A stretch of DNA of 64,000 nt from Cryptomeria japonica (lineage: Eukaryota; Streptophyta; Pinopsida; Cupressales; Cupressaceae): the NCBI RefSeq assembly GCF_030272615.1, contig NC_081411.1, forward strand, positions 184,071,572 through 184,135,571. The letters are read 5' to 3'. Under the pieces are notes generated by a model. The model saw nothing but the letters and a program-made list of their open reading frames with translations. It was not told the origin of the DNA and did not search any database. The first letter of the stretch is position 1; every line of letters begins with the position of its first letter. Shown here piece after piece: positions 11,890-24,636 of the stretch. Position numbers and translations under genes: made by a program.

Positions 11890-13720
11890 TTGATATAATT
11901 TTTTTTTTATCTATAGCATAACCATCTATTAGCATGAGTTCAACTAACGACTTTCTACCTCTCTTTTTCGCTCCTAATTTGCCACATTATGGTTTCTCTT
12001 TCAGGGGATAGCAAAGACATAAACCCAAACATTCCTGATCTCCTATCTCATCCTCCATGTTAGCAAAAAATTCTTCTACCAATGGAAAACCTTGTTCCAT
12101 CTCTTTTATCCCCTAATTTTTCAAAACACTCTATATAATTTCATAATTGGCCTCTCTAAGAATCTCTAAATTTATGTTTGTTGATGCGAATATGGGCCTA
12201 TAAATTTACATACAACCTCTAATTTAGATGGATAGTTTCCTTGTCCATGAGTTCTTATTATTGTCTCAGGAACTCTTTCTTCATCTGTGTTCTCTAAAAT
12301 TTCCAGGTTTCCTCCTCCCTCGAGGACATCCATTTGATAAAAAATATCCTTACTAAGCACATCACTATCTTTCTTTAAATTCTCCAATTCACCATTAGAG
12401 GGTGTTGTTATGCTTTGATTTTCCATTTTTTGGGACTCCCTGTCATTGTTGTCCATTATCTTCTCTAAGAATATGTTTGAGGTCTCTAAAATCCTAATAG
12501 AGTCCCCAACCTCTGAGTTTGTGTTCTTGAGATCTTCATTAGCTTCTTTTTGGCTTATTTGAATGTGTTCTTAGGCTAAATCTAACTGAGAGTTATTTCC
12601 TAGAGTTTTGTGCTTTATATGGGCAACTTCCTTGTTCATACACCTTAAGTTTGTTGAGTCCTCGCCCTCTATTCTACTCCCATCCTTTCTCTTATGTCAT
12701 TATTAAATTTTTTTAATCTCAATGAGGGAAATAGCTCCCAACTTTCATGTCTTTTCTCATTATGCATTTCCTAGGATTTTTGTTCTTCAGTTCTCTAATT
12801 TTTTGCTTCCATATGCCAAACTTTGATAAGATTTCCAACTCTTTATAAATTCCTGATTTTGAATCAACCTACACATATAGGTTAGCCACATCATCTGACT
12901 TCCCAATCAGGAAATCCTCTTCTATACCTAGACAAATGCATCTGCTATTCTAGTTAGGTCTTCTTCTGGCCAAAATTCTGCAAGAGACCCACTAGACTAA
13001 TCTAAATTTGTTTTTTTGACTATGTTATGGTTTTGAGGATCAAACCCTAGGTTCTAGATAAGTCTATAAAAGCTAGAAACCTTGAAAAAAACATTACTAC
13101 CATACAATATATCATTTTTCAAATGCAAATCAACACATTCTATTAGAAAAAACTTATTTTGTAAGGATCAAATGCATAACTTTCCTGGTTATGATTCTCT
13201 CCACCATGTCGTAATCTCTTGTTGTGAGATCTCATACCTATTCCACTTCACAAATAAAACTCTCTCTAATACATCTGCATACGATTTAACAAGGTCTAGT
13301 GGGAGGACTATCATTTTACTTCCAATTTTCTTCACATAAGTCAGATGCCTTCTTTGCTAAGCTTCTGCTATATTTTTTTTGGGCCATCGATCTCCTCCTC
13401 CCCATGGTTTAGCATTCCATTACCTATTACTATTTTGATTTGTAGACCAAAAATTTCTTCCTTGTTCTTTCCATACCCGTGGATCAAATCTAAATGGTCC
13501 TTGGTTTCTCTAAACAACTAATCCATTCCATGGGCCATTTTGTCTTCCTCTTAGGCTTTTCCTTATGTTTGTTGAGAAGGATTCTATGTTTCCTCTCCCC
13601 AATCGGTATGCTATTTGCGATTGTAGCAACAATATTACTTTTAACTTGGCCCTTTCAATCTTATTCCCCCATTGCCATGGTTTTCGTTATAGAAGCTATG
13701 AGGATTAATACCTAATCCAT
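11890..13720 (-). pseudogene. LINE ORF1 (DUF4283-type RNA-binding protein), degraded
   Basis: Lies directly upstream of ORF2 on the same strand. Reading from 13,720 downward, a glycine/asparagine/arginine-rich start (words such as RFDPRVWKEQGRNFW and WGGGDRWPKK) is followed by KKIGSKMIVLPLDLVKSYAD, then a block around 12,880-13,060 including LAEFWPEEDLTRIADAF. The last resembles the LP.EFW..E.L..IG...G motif of DUF4283 domains that open ORF1 of plant L1 elements, which bind element RNA. The acidic C-terminal tail (12,172-12,456) has no cysteine knuckle that I can see. Several stops break the frame. ORF1 followed by ORF2 gives this a normal L1 layout. Confidence 0.65.
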
Positions 13721-13729
13721 GGCCTTCAT

Positions 13730-15800
13730 TCCAGAGTCTCCTAAAACATCATTTTTTATTAATTATTTTAAATTTATGTTGGTACTATACTCAACACATT
13801 TTTTTATAATATCATCAATTTCCAACAAAATTGGTGTATTTTAAATATAGTGACACTAAAGTAAATAAAAAATTATCTAAGATGAAGATCTAGGCTTCCA
13901 ACTACTTGTTGGAATCTAGATGAAGTAACAAATACAATGGTTTTTATTGTGACGAGGAGTTTGTCTCTTTCCAATCTAGGCCTTACCCTTCATCTTCTCC
14001 ATGAGAAAATATGAGATTTATTGAAAACCATTACATTTATCAAGAATTAAAATTGATATCAAGAATGCTACCAAAAAAATTAAATATCCTCTTGACAATC
14101 TTATTATGAAAATGTCTATATCCCTTTAATGATTAAAAGGGTATCCCATAATCTCTATGGGTCAACATATATTGTTATGGTTACAATTAATTGTTAACAT
14201 TGAATGTGAAACTACTAACATTAAAACATAAAATTTTAAATTATCCGATACTAGTTTTGCTTGAATTTCTTAAGAGACTTTAGAATCCATAATTAATTTT
14301 CCAAACATATAACTCTCCCATCAAAAAGTTTCCAAAAGAAGGCACGTGGAAGGTCATGGGAGAAGGTTCCATTTGAAGAAATCATATTGTTGCCTATGGA
14401 GCATGAAGGTTGCATGTAGGGAAGTGAATGAGCCCATTTAGAATGAGGAGGCCTGAAGGTTGCATAGGTGGTTGGAACACTTTGAATGTGTTTCTACCAA
14501 ACAATATTGCATAGATGAAGAAAATTTGATGTGCCAACCTTTGAATGATAATGATGGAGGCTGTTGTGGAGTCCATGAAAATGAATTTGAATCCAATTTG
14601 AATAAAAAAATTATTGAACTACATTTGTTGGAAGATGGAGGATATGACGCCAATGAGAATACATGGGATCTTGGTAAAATGCTTGTGTGGCGCATTGGAT
14701 AGATTTTAGGCCATCTAGTGGTAGCACCCTTAGAGGATGGTTAAGCCGGATAAACATATAGTACAAGTTGTTGTTGTATAGTAAGGTCACCGATATTGAT
14801 GTGTGCAGATATGGGAACCACTTAGTGACAAAAACCTTTCTCTTTATGCATGCCAAGAATTAATGAAATCTTTGTAGGGAGAACGCTAGTATGTGCTATG
14901 CGTAGGACAAAAGTCCAATGCAATGATGTTGTTGCTCTTTCCTCCAGGTAGGTAAAAAATATTACACCATAGTCATGTTCATAGAGAGCCAATATTAACA
15001 TAGATTGACTTTAAACAATGTTATCACCTCTTCTATTTGAGATCGACCATTGCAAAGCTGATTGACATGTTGTAATGCTTATATATTTGATTCCTATACA
15101 CAAAATCTTGCAAAAATAGAAACTAAATATCGCAACCACAAGCATATGAGAGATTCCATGAATTAGATAAAAAATTTTAATAGTGTTTCAATATGTTAGA
15201 TTTGGTCTCCAAACAAGGTATATGGTCAACTTGAGCATAGAAAAATTAGAAACTTTTATCAATTTCTCGCCTTCATGCCTTTACATAACTATATATTTCA
15301 TGTGCCTATGTTTAAAATAATCACTATAAAAATATTGAACAAATGCCAAAATAAAAAAGAAAGCTCTATGAGGAACTCGTCACTAGGCTAGGGGTGCGAT
15401 TTGTGAAGAGTTTTGCTACGATGGATCTAATATCATGTTGGGATTTTCAAGATCCAGTAGAATAAACAGAACTTTCATGAACTATGAGAACACAAATTCA
15501 AATGAATAGTATAAAATCTTTGAATGTTATGTATATAGAAGGCTTGCATACATAGATAAGAAATAAAAGTGAGAAGGTAGGAGATAATGACTAACTACCC
15601 CTCCATATGTGAGCATAGTTGACAAGTATATGAGAAAGTGGCATGTGTGTTGAAAGTTGTGTCTCACTATGTAAGTACATATCTCAACCACATAACAAGA
15701 GAAAAATATCTAAAAGTCTCTTAATGGAGACTAAAGAAATGTAAATAGGACTTTACCTAAGTAAGCTAAAAGAAAACAAGATAGATAAAGTCACTATTTA
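13730..15800. other. Non-coding; possible LTR edge near 15,430
   Basis: No gene supported. Opposed frames at 14,394-14,856 overlap on both strands and match no family I know. At 15,415-15,445 CTAATATCATGTTGGGA resembles a worn copy of the inverted initiator-tRNA-Met primer site followed by an LTR edge of a minus-strand Copia, but no partner LTR was found. Confidence 0.35.
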
Positions 15801-15819
15801 CACTAAAAATACTAACCCT

Positions 15820-16325
15820 AGTTATAAGAATGGAAATGAACTATAAGAAGATTAATGATAATCTAATTACATTGGTCAACTTTAGCTACAAGGTTATCAA
15901 GTCGAGTGTTCAAAGTGTTAGAGTTATGACAAAGAAGTTTGAAAGAGCTCAGGAAGTAAAAATATTTCTTCATTGATATTGATATTGTTTGGAAAGCAAA
16001 GCAGGCTACTTAGGAGGAGGGTAGAGGCCTTTGTACCTATACTATGGAAAACAAAAAGTGGATGGTGCACCAAGCTACACAACATGTGAAAATATGAAGA
16101 AAATATCCATGAACTTGTCTTAGCTTGAAGTGGAAGTTGTTGAAGCCCTTAAGAATTTCAATTAGTTTTTTTGTCATGTTCTATTGTGTTGTGTTCTTTC
16201 TTGGTCTTTTGTATGTCTTGGCTACCTGTTTGTTGATGGTTTACTTATGGTATTATGGAAACCAATTTTAATAAAATGGGTTTTGGTTCCCTTCAAAACC
16301 TGCTTGACCCCTTTAATAAAAAAAA
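15820..16325 (+). mobile_element. 5'-truncated copy of a LINE-mobilised ORF-only element
   Basis: The right end reads GGTTCCCTTCAAAACCTGCT, then CCTTTAAT and a poly(A)-like AAAAAAAATAAT tail. The same tail type (GGGACCCATCAAAACCTATT then CAAAAAAA) closes the minus-strand element at 32,917-34,924. The segments just before the tails also align: GCTTGAAGTGGAAGTTGTTG here against GAGCTGGAAGCAGCGGAAAT there, each then leading to an AAGAA..T..A.TTA..C-like stretch. Flanking words AATACTAACCCT (15,808-15,819) and AATACTCACCCC (16,326-16,337) match at 10 of 12 positions, consistent with a worn target-site duplication. Only the ORF's last part is present and it is not open. Confidence 0.6.
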
Positions 16326-16339
16326 TAATACTCACCCCA

Positions 16340-17600
16340 TTTTTTCCTTTTTCAGTTGGTATTATTTTGTAGTTCACAACAAAGCCCCATCAACTTCATT
16401 GGAAAGCTCCCAAATGCATCTTTTCTAACATTCAAGGCACCCATAGGTACATGATTTGCAATGTAGAAAAACAATCTTTGATATTCTTATATTCATGAAT
16501 TGTGATTGGGTCGGTGATCTCGATGATTGATAGTACATATCTAGCTACAATTTTCAATTTGATTTTGGTTAAATATATTGGCAAAGCAAGAAGCAAGATA
16601 CCATTATACTCTTAAATTAAGGCTAATTATTAGGGGGTTGTATATGCCACTATTAAGGCTATTTGGATTTATAATATCCCCATTAAAATTTGCATATTTA
16701 TAGAAGCCATCACTCATCTACTAAAAAAACCAAAGTAACACCTAGATCTCAAATGACTTTTTCCATCATTAAAGGATAAAATACATTGACATCCATATGT
16801 ATTTTCTCCAAAATATGATTCAAAATCTCTAATGATTTGTGCTACTATCATACGATAGATTAAATTTTAAATATCTCCATCAAAGCATTTACTAAGACCA
16901 AATATGTTTCTTTAGTCTCTCTTATGGGTGCACAAAATATCTTGTAGTGGTCACTTAGACCTCTATTCATTCTGTCATGGGAGGGATTTTTTTCCCATAG
17001 GATTTTCTCCTCCTTTTCTAGTTGAGGGGATTATTTATACATGGGCACTTCATCAAGTAGTATAACTAGGACCAATCTTTTTCTATATTTTCCCTAAGTT
17101 GCACTTGACAAGTGTGTTGTGTCAAAATGATCATTTATCTAACAATTGAATTCCTTGGATTGTTATCCAATTAAGTCCTCTTTAAACTAGATTAAGTTTA
17201 CTTAAGGTTAAGGTTTATAGGTTTCAAAAATCCTAGTTTTGTTTCAAATATTTTTTGTAGTCATTTTCAAAGTCCTAAAATTTAGGTGACTAGTGTGATA
17301 GGTTGCTATTAGACTATGACATTTTATTTTAATTACTATGATGATTACTAGTTTGATGGAAGAGTCACAGAGAGTTATTGTTTGGTAGCTCGTATTTATA
17401 GTGGATTTGACTTTTGACAAGTGGTGTAAATAAGGAATGTGCCTAAAATGGATTCGGTAGTTTCTATATGGTAGGTGTAAGACATAATATGGCAAGATGA
17501 AAATTATTGGTGAGTCATGAGTTAGTTCTTTGAAAAGTTTCTATGTGTAATGTGTCATGAAAATGGTAACTTGTTTTCTACAACACTTATCTTTTGAGTG
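16340..17600. other. Non-coding; nothing recognised
   Basis: AT-rich sequence without a recognised domain. A minus frame at 17,244-17,495 has no family resemblance that I can see. Confidence 0.4.
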
Positions 17601-18300
17601 AATGAGTCTATTTTTGAAACCATGGGCACTTTCCATTCATTAATTGAGCTCTATAAATATGTGGTATCCTAGTGTATTTTGTATGGTAGGTTGAGTATTT
17701 TCTAAGAATTTTTTATGTGCCATAATTTCTCCTAAGTTCTCTATTTATGTAACTACTCTTGATAAGCATTATCTATGTGCATTGTATTGTAAATATTGTT
17801 TTTAATAATATAAATGAGCTCTAGCATTTCCCTCAAAAGGCAAGCTTTTCCAATTCAGTTCAAGTTCAATTTTTATTTCAATTATGGTTAATTCCAAACC
17901 CAGGGTTTGATGTAAGCCAAACGCCTATCCACAAACCCTTTTCTTTCCTTATTGTGTGCAGTTACAGGTATCTAGTGGAGCCAATAAGATCATAACAACA
18001 TCAAGACCTAGAGACAAAGTTTTAGTAGAAAGTGCCTAGACTATGGTGCCAGTGCCATAGTCCTCTAGAACCAGGGAACCCAACACCTTAGTCCTCCTCA
18101 ATCAACCTCAGATTTGGTAGGAAGCTCTCAAGCAATATCATATTTCATTCCCCCTGTTTGCAGCTCAACCCAGTCTGTAGGACCAGGGCACCCAGCACTG
18201 TGGTGTTGCTAATTTTAGCTCAAATCTTGGTCATAGGTGCACAATAGAACTCCGCCATTCTCAGACCTCTATGTGTTGTCTTAGTACTATTAAGTTACTA
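17600..18300 (+). mobile_element. Worn LTR related to the gypsy fossil's LTRs
   Basis: Around 17,820-17,935 a string of landmarks occurs in the same order as in the gypsy LTR at 21,660-21,800: TAGCATTTCCCTCAAAAG, then TTATTTCAATTATGG, then TTAATTCCAAACCCAGGGTT and a GATGTAAGCCAAACGCCTAT-like end. A CCAGGGAACCCAACACCTTA-type stretch follows. Edges are not resolved. Old and broken. Confidence 0.5.
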
Positions 18301-18599
18301 GTCTACTATCTTATTATTTTAGTCACTTTTATTCATCTTCTTTGCATAGTTTCACATCCTCCTATATATTGCACATTCCCTTTCATAGCAGCAAAGGAAA
18401 AGAAACTCTAAAAGTATTCCTTGACTCTCTTTCACAAGATTTATTCAAAATAAATCACTCCTTTAGGTGCTTTTATATTCCAATGTAAGAATGAAAGTGA
18501 ATTTAGGTCCTAGTACCACCTAATTCCATTTTTATTCACCACATTATCAAAAATACGTAATATACAAACTAAGCACAAATGCACTAGAAAAGATTCATC

Positions 18600-18840
18600 T
18601 TCAAACAAGAAAAATAGATTGCTAGGTGGAACTTGGAGGAAGGAGGAGGCTCCAATTTGTATTCCATAAATTTAATCTTTTGTAATAATTTATAAGGCCC
18701 ATGAATCATTTGTGCTAATTTATATTTAATCTTCAACTTTAAGTAGAATTATTTATAGAGTTAGGGGCAAAAAACAGACCTTGTCACCAATATCAAAAGT
18801 TTATTTGGAGTAATCTTGAATTTTTTTACTTCATATGTAA
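18600..18840 (-). mobile_element. Gypsy pol C-terminal remnant
   Basis: Minus-strand reading gives FDIGDKVCFLP and further on a GPYKLLQKI...YKLEPPPSSKFH...SCLK pattern. This is the region after the integrase core in plant chromovirus-type gypsy elements (usual form GPYKIL.KIG..AY.LELPPSS.IHPVFHVS.LK). It is a small, broken fossil piece. It lies close to the LTR-like segment at 17,600-18,300 but reads in the other direction, so the two may come from different insertions. Confidence 0.6.
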
Positions 18841-18849
18841 ATATATGTA

Positions 18850-21079
18850 ACTAGAAAATTATCCTCAAGGGTGTAAATAATTGTATCATGTGTGTGAATG
18901 GTTGAATCCATGACTTGTTCTTTGGAACTACTTGGAATATATTTTTGGATAGATAGAGGAAATTGTCCATTCACAGCTTGGTTATGGTGTGTTACCCCTA
19001 AATTTAAACTTTCCCTTAACATTATCAAAGGATGACTCTCAAGATTAGCCCCTTCACCTACTCACAATTTGTCATCCAAGTTGAAAATTTCCTTCCTTTT
19101 TGGGTGTACCTATCATGGTCCTAAAGTGTCAAGTCATCGACTTCCCAAGTATTCTTTTGGGAAGAATTCCTTAGTCAAAAACATCATCAATATCCATAAA
19201 GTTTGACCATGGTACTAGTTCTTAAAGTTCCAATTATCCCTAACTACCTAACCATTTGAATGATCACCTCTTTACACTAGTTATCTTGAGATGTTTCCAA
19301 AATTGGCTTGTCGCCCTACTACATTAGATGTATCTCACTTCCCCAGTTGAAGTCGCCTAACTTGATGATTCTTTGATCATCATGCAAAGGATCAAGAGGT
19401 TTTTCAACTACCTAACTACATGTATTTTTCTATTTTTGATATGTAATCCACTTGAAGATATGGGAGGTACATCTCCTTAATGATAGATTAGGTGGCTAAA
19501 ACATACAAAGCTATTGACTTGATTTTTTTAGAGGGATGATATTATTTTTTTGTTTAAAATTTAATATGTTGATGGTCTTGTACATAAGTGAAAGGAGACA
19601 AATTTCCAAATTCCATCTTTCTTTAGGGATTATCCAAAAAAATGGCAAGTTGGTAGGCTGATGCATTTATTAGGGAAGTGGAAATTCAAAATTTCAATTA
19701 TTTCCATTTTGGAATCTCTTAGTCTAATATTTGATATGAGTTACTCTCCTATTTTGAAATCGTATAGTGCTTCCTCATCAACATCAACTTCTCATAGTCC
19801 AACCTGATTTAAATTGGATCCAAAGAGAGTAGGAAACTATTGTTGCTCAATTGAACAGGGTTGCGTAGAGAAAAAAAAGCTAATTATCCTTAATAAAAAA
19901 GATTAACTTCCTTCCTAGAATGAGAGGAATGACAAGCTAAAGTCCACAATCAGCTCCTACAAAGGGAAATTATTGTAGCAAGAGTTCCCACACTTGAGGA
20001 AAATTAAATGACTGCTTAGCTAAGTTGACGTGCTAAAGAATGGTTCTTCCTAGAGAAGGTGTTGCCTCTATACTTCAACTAGACCCAATATTAGTCAAGG
20101 ACCCACATGTAGATATCATTTTTGGATTGACCTCCCTAGCTTGGAAATACAAAAGGAGCTATGCAAATTACATGATAATTATCTTTGTGTTGGATGAAGA
20201 AGAGATGAAGGTTAAAATGAATGATGTCAATCTCCAATTAGAAATCCCTACTGAAGGAACCCTATGCCTCTCGCTAACCGATAAGTCTTACCCTCTAGAC
20301 TTATGATTAGGCGATATAGTTTAAGGCTCTTATAAGTCATTTTTGTTTTATTTTGGGAGAAATTTTCAATTCTTTTCTTCAAATTTTAACTTTCAAAGAT
20401 CATAATTTTTAAAGAAACGGTTATGAACTGTGGTCTATTTATGTCAAACAGTATGTAGAGACGAAGTATTTTTTCTTGTTTTTTCTTAAAAAAGGCCCCT
20501 TAACCGTTTTCTTTGGAATGGATACAAAGTGGGAATCTTAATGTAATTTCATGAGTGATAAACTTTAGGTTATTATTGGTGAATTGTGTTATTATTCTTA
20601 TGTTAAAAAGTTATGTGTTTGGATTTCCTTTCTTGTAATTTGTTGAATAAAAGCTGGAATTTGTATGAGCACATTACTATGAAATTTAGCTTTGAATGGA
20701 TGGAATGGTAATGTTCTAGTTCTATAAATCTTATTAGGATAGAATTTTTGTATTCTATTCAATTGTGTACTTGCTAAAAATCTTTCCCCTTTTCCTTTTT
20801 AAAGGTTTTCTAGTTAAAAAGCTTTGCCTTTCTTACTTTCCTATAAAAAGCATACCCAATTTAGAGAAAATCAAATTACATCTTACGAGGAAGTTGTACC
20901 TCCAAAATTCATAGGAAAATTGCTAGTTTAAATACCAATTTATCCAACTATTAGTCTTCACTTTGTATTTCTTTTGGCATAGTGTGTCATTTTCAAAATT
21001 ATTTTATAAGGACAAATATGTTAATCAATATGGTGTTAAAAATTGTATTATAACACCATTCTACTTGTGGTAACTATTT
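18850..21079. other. Non-coding; one unassigned short frame
   Basis: An 88-codon plus frame at 20,040-20,306 has ordinary amino-acid composition (asp/glu/leu-rich) but no family I recognise and no splice context. The rest shows no coding or repeat signature that I can support. Confidence 0.4.
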
Positions 21080-21084
21080 GGTCT

Positions 21085-22285
21085 TGTAGCATCCTAGATT
21101 GTACTCCCTTACAATTTTGTCTATATTTAGGTCCTCACATTGGAATTCATTCTTTGAGGCCTAACTTGGACCTAATTCTACTCATACTATGCAAATTTGC
21201 CATGATTTTCACTTCACGCCTCATCTTTCCCTTAATTTTGGGTCTCTTATTGGGAATGACTAAGGTGTGGCACCCTAGTCCCCTTAGCACCAGAGTTCCC
21301 AATATCCTAGTCCTCTCAATTAGGATCCAATTTTTGAACCCTTAATGTTCATGATATTTGAGTGGGAATTATAGCTCTGTGCCATCTCATGTCTAAAAAT
21401 TAAGTTGTTTTTCAACAACAAAGTATAAGAGGAGGTCTACCTCTCATTTAATCATCTAAAAATCATATTGATCAACCAATTCAAGAAATCAAGCATTCAA
21501 ATTCAAGTGAGCAAGAAATCAGTCTTCTTTCAAGCATTAGAGTAGAGATAGAGTCAAGATTCAAGCATTGGAGTTGACATTCATGTTCTATGTTATTGAA
21601 GACTTCATGAAACCTTAATTCCATGTGGAGACAAACAAAACTTAACAAGGAGATATATCATTTGTGTTTCAGTCATTATTTAGCATCTCCCTCAAAAGTA
21701 TAATATTTTGATTACTACAATTAAGTCATATTTAATTTCTATTTCATGGGTAATTCCAAAACTGGGGTTTGACCTAAGACAAACCCCTATTCCTAGCCTA
21801 TTGCTCTTCTCTACTATATGTAGGAGCAAGTATGGAGCTGTGATCTTTAGAATTGGCTTTATTTATAATGATGAATCAATCCCTCATTGGAGTATAAAAA
21901 GTACTAAGGACCAGGGTGACCACCATCCTAGTCCCAAAAAATTAGGAGCTCCTTCTAGGAATAGATCTGAACTCTCTTACAAATCTTAGATCCAATTTCA
22001 TGGCTTCATCCAACGATTGTAATTTACTATTCATGCATTTCTATATCGATCCCAACACATTTACCCTAATTTCAACATTTTTACAATTCAACTTAAAAAG
22101 AGGTTAGAAGAGAGCAATCTAATCAAAACTAATAAATCCAATAGGATTCTCAATCCTTATCCTTTCTGATTTGTGGCTAGATCCATTAGAGTTACCTCCC
22201 ACTATTAATGTAATGGTTCCTAATTCTAAATATTAGTGGTTTTCATACATATAATGGTGGAAACCCTAATATTTTCACTATTACA
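21085..22285 (+). repeat. 5' LTR of the gypsy fossil
   Basis: Starts TGTAGCATCCTA and ends ATTACA. Pairs with the sequence starting at 28,875. Internal sequence resumes with TTTTGGTGAACCCAACTCCC, which sits where the primer-binding site should be. Confidence 0.85.
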
Positions 22286-22799
22286 TTTTGGTGAACCCAA
22301 CTCCCTACACCCATAATTTTATTTATCTTCTTATATCTAAGTGTTTATGCATTTCAAATTCAAATTTACATTTGCAAGTTTAGTTTTTCATTGAATTTTT
22401 AAAAATTAGAGGTTAAATTTACAAAAACCCTAATTTTTTTTTCTAAAATTCAGCTTGTGGGTTGTCTAGTTTGGATTTATTATTTCAAATATAATTATTC
22501 ATTTAATTTAAAATTCAAAATTTCCTCCTAGATTTTTTTTCCAATTGAATTGTAACATAAATTTAGTGGTTGAATTTACTAAAACCCTAACTTGTAATTC
22601 TGAAATGTATCATGTGGGTTGCCTGATTTTTTAAATTAATTTTTAGATATGATATTTGTAAATATTATGCTATGATCTAGATGCATTTCTCTTTCAAATT
22701 ATAAAATCAAATTTCTTAATTAATTGGTTAATCAATCATTTTCACAAAATTTTGTATTGCTTAATCATAATTTTGAAATTCAAATTCAAATTCCCCTCC

Positions 22800-24617
22800 G
22801 TTGTGCATGAGTTTTATTACTACTCTAGTCCTACCTATAATATTCCTAGGAAAAGAAGTTGTATAATTAAAGCTTCCCAAGGTTTAATTACTAAGGATAT
22901 GGAGCCTAATTTAGATAACTTGTTTAATGAGAATGTGGGTGGTTCTTCTATTCCAACAATTGATCCTATTTATCCCCATTCTTTACATAATTATCATGAT
23001 GAGAGTGAATCACTAACTAGGGTTTCCATTGACCAATTGGAGAAGATTGACAATAAATTTGAAAATATTCAACAATGGATGAGTCAACAATACCTAGAAA
23101 GTGAGGCTAGCCCATTGATTGAAGGATTAAAAATAATGGTTCAAAGTGATAAAGTTGGCATTGATTTTTTATGTGGCCTCAAGCTCATATTGTTGACACT
23201 AATATCATGACTAAGTTGAAAAGTTTTGTTGAAGTCCTTGGTTACACTCAACCTCCTAGTGAAGTTAATCATTTTATTCTTATAACTATTTCTATCACTA
23301 GTGTGCCTACTTTCACATCCAACATCATGGCTACTTCCACACAAAATATTATTCCTACACATGTCAGTCAAGGGGGAAAAATTGCCAATAAAAAATATTT
23401 TATTCCTCATTCAGTGAGTCTTCCATTTGTCATCCAATCATCACCCATACCTACCTATCATTATGTTCCACCTTCTATTCTCAACCTCCCCCTTCATTTA
23501 ACAACATTACTCATCCATCGAAATCCACAATGTCTAATTTCAACCCATCCACTAAAGCAACAATTAATAGTCTAGCTCAAATTGTGTCATCCTTGCAACA
23601 ACAAATAGCTGCCATGAACCAATCAAAGTTTAATGCTCGCACATTTGATATAGAGAGCCAATTATGTAATGTTATTTTTTTGTGTTCTCCCTCGTAAACA
23701 TGTAGAAGTCCCTTAATTTGAGCTTTATAATGGAAAAGGTGATCCGGTGACTCATGTGAAAATATTTCAATCCTTGTGTATTGATTCTGGTTATGACGAA
23801 AGATTTTCGGATAAATTGTTTACTATAAAATTTAGAGATAAAGCTTCACAGTGGTATTATTATTTACCTCATTAAATTACATCATTTCAACAATTGGCTA
23901 ATTATTTCATTCAACAATTTCACAATAATATTGGTCCTAATATTAATATGACTTATTTGATTCATGTTGTAAGAAAGGTGTTAAAGAAAAAGTGACTGAT
24001 TTTATTGGTAGATATAAGCATTTTTATTCTCAAATTTATTATCCTATGCCTAATCAAGATGTTCAAAGAATTTTTATTTATAATTTGTAAAAAGACATTA
24101 GGGATAAGCTTCCCTTTTCTGAGTTTATCTCCTTTACGTAGTTGTGTGAAGTACTTCATAACTATCAACTTCGAGTGAATCAATTTTAACAATCTCCTTC
24201 AATGGATCTAATTGATAAGAACAACAGTCCTCAACAAATTTTGTGATGTTTAAACTCATCAAGTTCAATAACAACAACAATACCTAGGCAGTAGATGTGA
24301 CAATAGGTGTGCCTCCTTTATCCAATTATTTTAGAAAATAAATTAATCCTCTTTCTAAATCTTTACATAGCATTATGACATAATTATTGAACAAAAATAT
24401 GTTAAAAATTCCTCCCATCAAACCAATTGACACAACCAAACCTTTTCCATCTTTTCATGATGCCAAATATTTTTGCCAATATGATCGTCAACCCGATCAT
24501 GACAATGAAAAGTGTTATTCCCTAAGGAGTAAGATTCAAGACCTTATTCATAACAATTCCATACCTAAAGTTGGAGTGAATGGTAAAGGAAATAAATTTG
24601 TAGCTCCTCCTAATTAA
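22800..24617 (+). mobile_element. gag region of the gypsy fossil
   Basis: Contains the retrotransposon gag pattern (YNGKGDPVTHVKIFQ, later a KASQWYYYLP stretch, near 23,720-23,880) and a C-terminal block CQYDRQPDHDNEKCYSLRSK near 24,475-24,535, which resembles the C..H.....H....C cysteine/histidine segment closing gag in plant Ty3/gypsy elements. Broken fossil. Confidence 0.8.
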
Positions 24618-24636
24618 AACCTCCAAATATTTACTA

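Noticed and set aside
14394-14856. Pair of opposed frames of about 80 codons
   Set aside because: They overlap on opposite strands and match no known family; neither can be preferred.
15415-15445. Primer-site and LTR-edge-like motif
   Set aside because: Only a loose match to the inverted tRNA-Met site, and no partner LTR or internal domains nearby.
20040-20306. 88-codon plus-strand frame with ordinary composition
   Set aside because: No family resemblance and no exon context; left as unassigned within the non-coding interval.
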